This document shows positions 1 through 5,714 of a DNA stretch of 5,714 nucleotides, in pieces (the first letter of the stretch is position 1; every line of letters starts with the position of its first letter). The position numbers and the translations under genes were made by a program. The notes under the pieces were generated by a model. That model worked only from the letters and a program-made list of their open reading frames with translations, did not search any database and was not told the origin of the DNA. This DNA comes from Rhodospirillales bacterium (GTDB lineage Bacteria > Pseudomonadota > Alphaproteobacteria > MPNO01 > UBA2964), in contig PBWY01000072.1 in the NCBI GenBank assembly GCA_002727395.1, positions 1 through 5,714 on the forward strand, in the 5' to 3' direction.

Positions 1-1
1 C

Positions 2-838
2 TATAAGTATCATGCATCCATAATGGAACCTTGGGACGGCCCGGCTATGATAGTAGCAGCAGACGGAAAACGAATTTGTGCTGTTCTAGACCGAAATGGC
101 CTGCGCCCGTTTAGATACACAGTGACAAAATCTGGGAAATTGGTGATGTCTTCAGAAACTGGTGTATTACCCATAAAGCCATCTGAAATAGAAACCAAGG
201 GCAGACTACAGCCAGGCAGGATGTTCTTAGTAGACTTAGAGGAAGGCAGAATCATAGGGGACGAAGAAGTCAAAGAAACTTTGTCCAATACAAATCCGTA
301 CGCGAATTGGTTAACTGATAACTCCATTGAACTAAGTGGAGGCGTATCCAGCACACAACCAAACCTAAACGGCGAAGGTCTTCTAAGAACACAAAAAGTC
401 TACGGTTACACAGAAGAAGAAATAAGAATGCTACTTACCCCTATGGGTAATACAGCATATGAACCAATTGGTTCGATGGGTAACGATGCACCTCTGGCTA
501 TATTATCTAGAGAACATCAGATTCTCTACAACTATTTCAAACAATTGTTCGCACAAGTTACAAACCCACCGTTGGATGCTATCAGAGAAGAACTAGTAAC
601 ATCCATCTCAGGTTTCATAGGAGCACAAAGAAACCTTTTTGAGGAAACTCCAGAGCATTGCAATCAACTTTGGTTACAATCCCCAATTCTGGACAACGAT
701 CAGCTCCAAGAAATCAAACAATTAAATGACAAAGGCGTCACATCAAGTACTATTAGTATGCTTTATAACCCTGCAGATTCAGACCTACAGACAGCTATAT
801 CCGATCTTAGAAATATCGTTATTAATGAAGTTAAATAA
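2..838 (+). CDS. gltB: Glutamate synthase large subunit, upstream portion (5' end outside window, ends at premature in-frame TAA)
   Basis: This is the middle of the GOGAT large subunit, which releases ammonia from glutamine and passes it to the FMN domain to make glutamate. The frame is already open at base 2, so the ATG at 23 is internal. The N-terminal part with the catalytic Cys1 lies off the left edge, roughly 330 residues by comparison with the usual length of about 1,500. Seen in order (numbering from base 2): EPWDGPA at 9-15 and LDRNGLRP at 29-36, the end of the class II glutaminase domain; then the central domain with EPIGSMGNDAPLA at about 154-166, YFKQLFAQVTNPP at about 178-190 and LFEETPEHC at about 212-220. 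All are hallmark GltB blocks. It ends at TAA 836-838, mid-way through the central domain, while the same frame carries on as GltB afterwards. Family identity is very secure; whether this piece is a stable protein is doubtful. Confidence 0.95.
   Translation, partial: YKYHASIMEPWDGPAMIVAADGKRICAVLDRNGLRPFRYTVTKSGKLVMSSETGVLPIKPSEIETKGRLQPGRMFLVDLEEGRIIGDEEVKETLSNTNPYANWLTDNSIELSGGVSSTQPNLNGEGLLRTQKVYGYTEEEIRMLLTPMGNTAYEPIGSMGNDAPLAILSREHQILYNYFKQLFAQVTNPPLDAIREELVTSISGFIGAQRNLFEETPEHCNQLWLQSPILDNDQLQEIKQLNDKGVTSSTISMLYNPADSDLQTAISDLRNIVINEVK
836..838 (+). other. gltB: In-frame TAA interrupting gltB
   Basis: The codons run GTT AAA TAA GGA ACT TCC ATA GTC GTA TTG AGT GAC CGT, giving INEVK*GTSIVVLSDRG. 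In GltB proteins this stretch is an uninterrupted helix then strand of the pattern 'AV-(x)-x-G-x-x-I-(I/L)-V-L-S-D-R', so the stop occupies one ordinary residue position. A single substitution from GAA, CAA or AAA would create it. Visible codons on both sides (278 before, 886 after) plus about 330 missing ones add up to the usual GltB length, so nothing has been inserted or lost. TAA is also the proper stop of both gltB (3497-3499) and gltD (4954-4956), which argues against UAA reassignment. Best reading: nonsense mutation or sequence error; readthrough cannot be excluded. Confidence 0.9.
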
Positions 839-856
839 GGAACTTCCATAGTCGTA

Positions 857-3499
857 TTGAGTGACCGTGGTATATCTGATAATGCGATTCCAATTCCGAC
901 ACTGTTAGCAACAGCAGCCACTCATCATGAGCTGATTAAAGCTGGACTGAGAACCAAAGTAGGATTAGTGATTGAATCTGGTGAACCAAGGGAAGTAATG
1001 CATATGTGTCTCCTGATCGGTTACGGAGCAGGTGCAATTAATCCATATGGCGCTATCGCAACAGTAAGAGACTTGTCAGAACAAAACATTCTAGCTAGTG
1101 ATCCCACCACGGTAGAACATAACTACATCAAGGCTGCTGAAAAAGGTGTTCTTAAAGTTATGTCAAAGATGGGTATATCAACTGTACAAAGTTACAGAGG
1201 AGCCCAAATATTTGAAGCTGTTGGATTAGATGACGAATTTGTTGATGCATATTTCACAGGCACTCCTTCTCGTATTGGAGGAGTAGGGCTCAAAACGATT
1301 GAGACTGAAAGTATTGAAAGACATAATTCTGTATTTATTGATACAGAAATCGCTGCTAATAGAGATCTAGAAATGGGCGGCCAATACCAATGGAGACGAA
1401 ATGGGGAATTCCATCAATGGAACCCGGAAAGTATCTCAAAGCTTCAATTTGCAGCCAAAACTAATAGCGTGCAGATATACAAAGAATTTTCCAAATTAGC
1501 TGATGACCAGACGTTTTATGCCGCTACAATTCGAGGCTTACTAGACTTTAACAATTCTAGCGACTCTATTTCAGTAGACTCCGTAGAGCCAGCATCTGAA
1601 ATCGTAAAGAGGTTTGCTACAGGAGCAATATCGCTTGGATCTATTAGTAGAGAAGCCCATGAAACTCTAGCAATAGCAATGAATCGCATAGGGGGCCGCA
1701 GTAACACCGGTGAAGGTGGTGAAGATCCTGTTAGATATCAACTAGATGAAAATGGTGACTCTAGGAACAGTGCTATTAAACAAGTAGCATCTGGAAGGTT
1801 TGGAGTAACCCCTAATTATCTGATCAACGCTACTGACCTACAAATTAAAATGGCTCAGGGAGCTAAACCAGGAGAAGGCGGGCAATTACCTGGCCACAAA
1901 GTCGATGATTACATAGGGAAAATACGAAATACTACACCTGGAGTTGAATTAATTTCTCCGCCTCCACATCACGATATATATTCAATTGAAGATTTAGCTC
2001 AACTGATACATGACCTGAAAAATGCCAATCCGGAAGCTCGAGTACAAGTAAAACTCGTGTCAGAGGTTGGTGTAGGAACTATCGCTGCAGGAGTTTCAAA
2101 AGGCCACGGTGATGTTGTATTAATAAGTGGACACGATGGTGGCACTGGTGCATCGCCTGAATCATCTATCAAACATGCAGGAACACCATGGGAAATCGGA
2201 TTGGCAGAGACGCAGCAAGTTTTAGTTGCTAATGATCTACGAAGTAGAATAGTCGTACAGACAGATGGTCAACTTAAAACAGGCAGAGACGTCGCAATCG
2301 CTGCTCTTTTAGGGGCTGAAGAATTCGGTATAGCAACCGCTGCATTAATAGTCAATGGATGCATAATGTTGAAGAAATGCCATTTGAACACTTGTTCAGT
2401 TGGTATTGCTACTCAGGATCCCGAACTGAGAAAAAAGTTTGCCGGAAAGCCTGAATATTTGATTAACTATTTCTATTTTGTAGCTGAAGAACTCCGGGAA
2501 ATAATGGCTTCCCTAGGCTTTGCAACAGTAGCCGAAATGGTTGGCCGAATGGATATGCTCAAACAAAAAGAAAACATCGGAGACATTCACCCAAAACTGG
2601 CAGGAATAGACCTTTCAAAACTACTTTATATGCCCAAAGCGGCCAAAAATGTAGAAATACACTGTACCAATGATCAGGATCACGGATTGGATCATGCTCT
2701 AGACAAACAACTGATAGAAGTTTTTAAAGAAAGTATCAATGACAAGAAATCAAAAACCGTTGAACTAGATATATTTAATTACAATCGTACTTTCGGAGCT
2801 ATGCTTAGCGGTCAAATAGCTAAAAAGCACGGAGATGACGGATTACCAGAAGACACTATAAACATAAAACTGAGCGGATCAGCAGGACAAAGTTTTGGAG
2901 CATTTTTGTCCAAAGGTGTGACAATCAACCTGCTAGGCGACACAAATGACTATCTGGCTAAAGGAATGGCTGGAGGTAAAATATCGATAGCACCCCCAGA
3001 AAGTTCCACATTTAAACCAGAAGACAACATCATAATCGGAAACGTCGCGCTGTACGGAGCCACAGGTGGAGAAGCCTATATATATGGCAAAGGGGGCGAA
3101 CGATTTGCTGTCCGAAACAGTGGCGGCAAAGCTGTCATCGAAGGGGTAGGAGATCACTGCTGCGAGTATATGACAGGAGGTACCGTAGTTGTACTAGGGG
3201 AAACAGGTAGGAATTTCGCGGCTGGTATGAGCGGAGGAATTGCTTATGTCTACGACAAAGATAACACGTTCCATACAAGATTCAACACAGGGCTTGCGGA
3301 TCTAGAAGAAATGACCTCAGCGGATGATATTGACAACCTGAAGCAGCTAATATCCAATCACAAATTGGAAACAGGTAGTGAAAAAGCCACGTACTTGTTA
3401 GACAATTGGAAAAACGAAATATCGAATTTCAAAAAAGTAATGCCTAGAGACTTTAAGCGAGTATTAGAAGAGAGAGCTGAACAAGCTACTAGAGGATAA
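857..3499 (+). CDS. gltB: Glutamate synthase large subunit, downstream portion (rest of central, FMN/3Fe-4S and GXGXG domains)
   Basis: This continues the same frame as the fragment ending at 838; GltB-like sequence resumes at 839 without loss. Numbering from TTG 857: the rest of the central domain (LSDRG block, then SYRGAQIFEAVGL near 112-124); the FMN synthase barrel from about 210, with SNTGEGGEDP at 282-291, PPPHHD at 368-373 and HDGGTGASP at 426-434; the 3Fe-4S cysteines C502, C508 and C513 in CIMLKKCHLNTC (C-x5-C-x4-C); and the C-terminal GXGXG beta-helix (about 635-850) with GQSFGAF, ERFAVRNSG and GRNFAAGMSGG. The C-terminus (VMPRDFKRVLEE) is complete. TTG 857 is only the first common start codon after the stop. 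It falls inside a conserved strand, and AAGGA at 837-841 is too far upstream (15 nt), so it is probably not a natural start. Departures from consensus are Ser after C513 (usually Pro) and Cys768 in GDHCCEYM (usually Gly). gltD follows after 2 nt. Confidence 0.93.
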   Translation: MSDRGISDNAIPIPTLLATAATHHELIKAGLRTKVGLVIESGEPREVMHMCLLIGYGAGAINPYGAIATVRDLSEQNILASDPTTVEHNYIKAAEKGVLKVMSKMGISTVQSYRGAQIFEAVGLDDEFVDAYFTGTPSRIGGVGLKTIETESIERHNSVFIDTEIAANRDLEMGGQYQWRRNGEFHQWNPESISKLQFAAKTNSVQIYKEFSKLADDQTFYAATIRGLLDFNNSSDSISVDSVEPASEIVKRFATGAISLGSISREAHETLAIAMNRIGGRSNTGEGGEDPVRYQLDENGDSRNSAIKQVASGRFGVTPNYLINATDLQIKMAQGAKPGEGGQLPGHKVDDYIGKIRNTTPGVELISPPPHHDIYSIEDLAQLIHDLKNANPEARVQVKLVSEVGVGTIAAGVSKGHGDVVLISGHDGGTGASPESSIKHAGTPWEIGLAETQQVLVANDLRSRIVVQTDGQLKTGRDVAIAALLGAEEFGIATAALIVNGCIMLKKCHLNTCSVGIATQDPELRKKFAGKPEYLINYFYFVAEELREIMASLGFATVAEMVGRMDMLKQKENIGDIHPKLAGIDLSKLLYMPKAAKNVEIHCTNDQDHGLDHALDKQLIEVFKESINDKKSKTVELDIFNYNRTFGAMLSGQIAKKHGDDGLPEDTINIKLSGSAGQSFGAFLSKGVTINLLGDTNDYLAKGMAGGKISIAPPESSTFKPEDNIIIGNVALYGATGGEAYIYGKGGERFAVRNSGGKAVIEGVGDHCCEYMTGGTVVVLGETGRNFAAGMSGGIAYVYDKDNTFHTRFNTGLADLEEMTSADDIDNLKQLISNHKLETGSEKATYLLDNWKNEISNFKKVMPRDFKRVLEERAEQATRG
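3491..3496 (+). promoter_or_regulatory. Ribosome binding site of gltD inside the gltB 3' end
   Basis: AGAGGA lies 5 nt before the ATG at 3502 and overlaps the last two codons (Arg-Gly) of gltB. It fixes the gltD start and implies translation linked to gltB from one transcript. If translation stops at the TAA at 836, gltD could still be translated from this site, subject to possible polarity. Confidence 0.7.
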
Positions 3500-3501
3500 G
3501 C

Positions 3502-4956
3502 ATGGGAAAACCTACAGGATTTATTGAATTTAATCGAGAACCGCCTGATCGAAGGGATCCAAGGTCAAGAATTCATGATTATGATGAATTCTATGAAACT
3601 TGGAGTGAACAGGCCATACAAGAACAGTCTGGAAGATGCATGGATTGTGCTGTGCCGTTTTGTCATACTGGATGCCCTCTAGGGAATGTAATACCTGAAT
3701 TTAATCACCAAGTCTATCTAGGCAATTGGGAAAAAGCGACAGAAGTACTACTAAGCACTAATAATTTCCCCGAATTTACTGGAAGAATATGCCCCGCTCC
3801 TTGTGAAGCAGCTTGTGTGTTAAGCATAAATAATGACCCAGTCACTATTGAATATATAGAAAAAGAAATAGCCGAACGTGGATATGAAAATGGTTGGATA
3901 AAGCCTCAGCCTCCTTCAGAACGTACCGGTAAAAAAGTCGCTGTAGTAGGATCAGGGCCATCTGGTTTAGCTGCTGCACAACAACTTAATCGTGCAGGTC
4001 ACTACGTAACAGTGTATGAAAGAGCAGAGAAAATAGGTGGACTTCTGATGTTGGGAATACCCGATTTCAAGTTAGAAAAACATATTGTTGAAAGAAAAAT
4101 AGATTTAATGCAAAAAGAAGGTATCAATTTTGTAACCAACACAAATGTTGGAGTGGATTACGACGTCCAAAATCTAATTAATGACTTCGATGCCATCTGC
4201 CTTACCGGAGGCTCTACCGAAGCGCGTGACCTACCAGTGGAGGGACGTAATTTAGAAGGCGTTCACTTTGCTATGGAATATCTTACCCAGCAAAATAGAC
4301 TGCTATCAGGCCAGTCAATCCCAAAGGATGAACTGATCAATGCAGAAGGCAAAAGAGTAATAATTTTAGGCGGGGGAGATACCGGTGCAGACTGCTTAGG
4401 CACAGCCATTAGGCAAGGCGCTGAAGTGGTTCACCAATTTGAATTACTACCAGAACCTCCTGAAGAAAGACCAGATGGAAATCCATGGCCTGAATGGCCT
4501 AGAGTATTGCGGTCTTCTCCTGCACACGATGAAGGTGGACTCAGAGACTACAACATTTTGACCAAACAGTTCGTTGGTAAAGATAAATTAGAAAAGCTTC
4601 AAGCAGTACGAGTCGAATGGGCTCCGGATGAAAATGGTAGATATAATATGAGCGAAGTACCTGGCAGTACTTTTGATACAGATGCTGAACTAGTACTTCT
4701 AGCAATGGGATTCATACATCCAGAACACAATGGGCTGTTAGACCAACTAGGAGTCGAATTAGACGACCGCGGGAACGTCAAAGTAGATTCAAATAAAATG
4801 ACCAGCGTACCAAATGTGTTTGCTGGTGGTGACATGGTAAGAGGACAATCATTGGTCGTGTGGGCAATTTCCGAAGGAAGAGAAGTGGCTAGATGTATAG
4901 ATGAACATCTAAGTGGCGCCACTCATCTTCCTAAAACATTTCCAATTATCAGCTAA
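3502..4956 (+). CDS. gltD: Glutamate synthase small subunit (NADPH-dependent, FAD and Fe-S)
   Basis: This 484-residue protein is the beta subunit of GOGAT. It takes electrons from NADPH through FAD and [4Fe-4S] clusters to the FMN/3Fe-4S centre of GltB, in the cytoplasm. An N-terminal ferredoxin-like domain has two cysteine groups: C46, C49, C54, C58 (CMDCAVPFCHTGCP) and C97, C101, C105 (CPAPCEAAC). The FAD-binding Rossmann motif is GSGPSGLAAA at 150-159. GGLLMLGIPDFKL at 179-191 is typical of the GltD family. The NADPH-binding GGGDTGADC is at 290-298, and the C-terminal FAD contact AGGDMVRGQSLVVWAISEGR is at 441-460. Length and motif order match complete bacterial GltD (about 470-490). The ATG at 3502 has AGAGGA 5 nt upstream and sits 2 nt after the gltB stop. 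No damaged motif is seen, unlike the neighbouring gltB. Homologous subunits exist in dihydropyrimidine dehydrogenase and NfnB, but the gltB context settles the identity. Confidence 0.97.
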   Translation: MGKPTGFIEFNREPPDRRDPRSRIHDYDEFYETWSEQAIQEQSGRCMDCAVPFCHTGCPLGNVIPEFNHQVYLGNWEKATEVLLSTNNFPEFTGRICPAPCEAACVLSINNDPVTIEYIEKEIAERGYENGWIKPQPPSERTGKKVAVVGSGPSGLAAAQQLNRAGHYVTVYERAEKIGGLLMLGIPDFKLEKHIVERKIDLMQKEGINFVTNTNVGVDYDVQNLINDFDAICLTGGSTEARDLPVEGRNLEGVHFAMEYLTQQNRLLSGQSIPKDELINAEGKRVIILGGGDTGADCLGTAIRQGAEVVHQFELLPEPPEERPDGNPWPEWPRVLRSSPAHDEGGLRDYNILTKQFVGKDKLEKLQAVRVEWAPDENGRYNMSEVPGSTFDTDAELVLLAMGFIHPEHNGLLDQLGVELDDRGNVKVDSNKMTSVPNVFAGGDMVRGQSLVVWAISEGREVARCIDEHLSGATHLPKTFPIIS

Positions 4957-4957
4957 T

Positions 4958-5245
4958 CTATTTCCCCCAGAAACCTTGAGCTTGTCTTCGCTCAAAGCCA
5001 TCAACTACGGGAACTATCTCGGATGTACCAGATTTGCGAGCGTCGCTAGTCAAATCCAAGACGGCTTGGTAATCTTCAGATTCAACTACTGCAAAAATAG
5101 TATGCATAGGATTATAAGGCCAGACACCTAACACTTTAACCTTATCATTTCCCTCTATCCACCTATTGTATTCAGGAGTTAAAGATTTTCCTGTAGTGCC
5201 ACCACAAGTTTCGTAATTATGCCGATTTGTTATATGAAAAAGCAT
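4958..5245 (-). CDS. Small conserved protein, probable ferredoxin-like (dimeric alpha/beta-barrel) fold, function unknown
   Basis: A 95-residue cytoplasmic protein with no signal peptide or membrane segment. The start is taken at 5245 (MLFHIT) rather than the in-frame ATG at 5260, because GGGAGGA at 5258-5252 stands 6 nt before it and would overlap the longer start. Predicted order: strand MLFHIT (1-6), a region with His4, His9 and Cys14, helix around 23-31, strands KVLGVWPY and HTIFAVVES (37-56), helix YQAVLDLTSDAR (59-70), strand EIVPVVD (76-82), then a basic tail ending GFWGK. This beta-alpha-beta-beta-alpha-beta pattern, with 'W...HTIFAVVE' and 'EIVPV', resembles small DUF3303/YCII-like proteins annotated as hypothetical in environmental bacteria; the exact family is an inference. 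The gene converges on gltD with one base between the stop codons, so it is not part of the GOGAT operon. It probably has its own promoter in the spacer to its right. Confidence 0.8.
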   Translation of the reverse strand: MLFHITNRHNYETCGGTTGKSLTPEYNRWIEGNDKVKVLGVWPYNPMHTIFAVVESEDYQAVLDLTSDARKSGTSEIVPVVDGFERRQAQGFWGK

Positions 5246-5251
5246 GAATAT

Positions 5252-5258
5252 TCCTCCC
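5252..5258 (-). promoter_or_regulatory. Strong Shine-Dalgarno deciding the start at 5245
   Basis: Read on the minus strand, GGGAGGA is followed by six bases and then ATG. It is close to ideal. It includes the G of the alternative upstream ATG (5260-5258), so it argues for the 95-residue form over the 100-residue form. Confidence 0.75.
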
Positions 5259-5278
5259 ATAAATTTCTAGATACATTC

Positions 5279-5307
5279 ATATTACATAAGCATTCATTTC
5301 GTTACAA
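5279..5307 (-). promoter_or_regulatory. Weak sigma-70-like promoter candidate for the small protein gene
   Basis: On the minus strand TTGTAA (5307-5302) and TAATAT (5284-5279) are separated by 17 nt and lie about 35-60 nt before the start at 5245. The -35 matches four of six consensus positions; the -10 is poor. In such A+T-rich sequence this match could be chance. It is given only because the gene needs a promoter unless it is read through from the propeller gene. The 172-base spacer 5246-5417 holds no other feature I can support and no convincing terminator hairpin. Confidence 0.25.
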
Positions 5308-5417
5308 TACCAGAATAAAAAACACATATTAGCCATAAATTACTATGTATTAAATGAATTCGTAACTAATACACTCTAATTGTACGTTATAAGCAATAAT
5401 AACTTCGTAATAGCTTT

Positions 5418-5714
5418 CTAGGGAATCGGTAAAGGTTCAGCAGGTTTAATAGAATATATAGACGCCCCTTTGTTACTATTCAAATACACTCTGAAAGAAC
5501 CATCCGGCAATGTTACTGAACCCGGATCTTGTAGTTCAAAAACCGGAATTGCATCACCGTACTCGTCATTCACGACAACCTGATAAAACTCCTTAGACCA
5601 GTTAATTCCATCTTTGGACATAACCATACCCAATATATCTTTCTCTAGCTCAGGATTCTTCTCATAATAGAATTCCTTTGGAACTTTCACGAACATATAA
5701 TAATTATCTTCGTA
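5418..5714 (-). CDS. C-terminal part of a probable beta-propeller (glycoside-hydrolase/sialidase-like) protein, N-terminus outside window
   Basis: The last 98 codons of a minus-strand gene are visible. The frame stays open through the right edge (YEDNYY precedes the ATG at 5696) and no Shine-Dalgarno precedes that ATG, so it is treated as internal. Seen in visible numbering: a strand YYMFVKV (5-11), GMVMSKDGINWS (29-40), then QDPGSVTLPDGSFRVY (62-77) and a final strand ASIYSIKP (84-91), ending PLPIP. 'S.DG..W' and 'DP....LPDG..R.Y' are blade motifs common in five-bladed propellers of glycosidase-like families (GH43/GH32/GH130 type) and in many uncharacterised exported propeller proteins. Catalytic residues and any signal peptide would lie upstream, outside the window, so substrate and location cannot be given. 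The stop is TAG at 5420-5418. The next gene on the same strand starts 172 bases further on, too far for certain co-transcription. Confidence 0.7.
   Translation of the reverse strand, partial: YEDNYYMFVKVPKEFYYEKNPELEKDILGMVMSKDGINWSKEFYQVVVNDEYGDAIPVFELQDPGSVTLPDGSFRVYLNSNKGASIYSIKPAEPLPIP

Noticed and set aside
10..354. Minus-strand open frame of 114 codons
   Set aside because: It lies antisense to strongly conserved gltB sequence, has no recognisable protein features and is a shadow frame.
836..838. UAA reassigned to an amino acid (alternative genetic code)
   Set aside because: TAA correctly ends gltB at 3497-3499 and gltD at 4954-4956 at family-typical lengths. No other in-frame TAA occurs inside conserved sequence in the window.
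820..860. Programmed frameshift at the gltB interruption
   Set aside because: The sequence before and after the stop is in the same frame, so a -1 or +1 shift would not restore GltB. No slippery heptamer is evident.
857..3499. Naturally split GOGAT like archaeal multi-gene forms
   Set aside because: Those splits follow domain borders (glutaminase / FMN / GXGXG). Here the break is in the middle of the central domain, in a conserved strand, with no proper start signal.
4599..4922. Minus-strand open frame of 107 codons within gltD
   Set aside because: It is antisense to conserved gltD motifs (NADPH/FAD C-terminal region) and is a shadow.
4976..4995. Hairpin TTGAGC-8 nt-GCTCAA as gltD terminator
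   Set aside because: It has only a 6-bp stem and an 8-nt loop, with no T-run after it, and it lies inside the coding region of the converging gene.
4913..5131. Plus-strand open frame of 72 codons after gltD
   Set aside because: It overlaps the gltD end and runs antisense to the better supported minus-strand gene. It has no ribosome binding site and no coherent protein pattern.
5340..5417. Terminator or small RNA in the A+T-rich spacer
   Set aside because: Only short partial repeats (TTCGTAA at 5359-5365 and 5404-5410) and no stable G+C stem with T-run on either strand.

Overview
The window is dominated by a gltB-gltD (glutamate synthase, GOGAT) operon on the + strand. After it, and converging on it, come two minus-strand genes: a complete small protein and the C-terminal end of a probable beta-propeller protein that continues past the right edge. 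Base composition is fairly A+T-rich, arginine is often AGA, and stops are TAA and TAG. The GOGAT proteins are of ordinary bacterial type. The small 'MLFHIT...' protein and the propeller-like tail recall environmental (marine or soil) bacteria such as low-GC Chloroflexota of the SAR202 type. That placement is an impression from protein style, not a demonstrated assignment.

Layout: 2-3499 is one continuous reading frame for the GOGAT large subunit, from the end of the glutaminase domain to the C-terminus, interrupted by a single in-frame TAA at 836-838. Homology runs straight through the stop with no frame change or missing residues. Positions 3502-4956 hold an intact gltD, two bases after gltB. 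Positions 4958-5245 (minus) hold the 95-residue protein, whose stop lies one base from the gltD stop. Positions 5246-5417 are an A+T-rich spacer with a strong Shine-Dalgarno and only a weak promoter candidate. Positions 5418-5714 (minus) are the propeller C-terminus.

GltB and GltD together convert glutamine and 2-oxoglutarate into two glutamates using NADPH. They form the second half of the GS-GOGAT ammonia assimilation route. The one real anomaly is the stop in gltB, in the middle of the central domain rather than at a domain boundary. It could be a recent nonsense mutation, a base-calling or consensus error, or (less likely) readthrough or reinitiation. No mobile element, CRISPR array, RNA gene or clearly novel system is visible.
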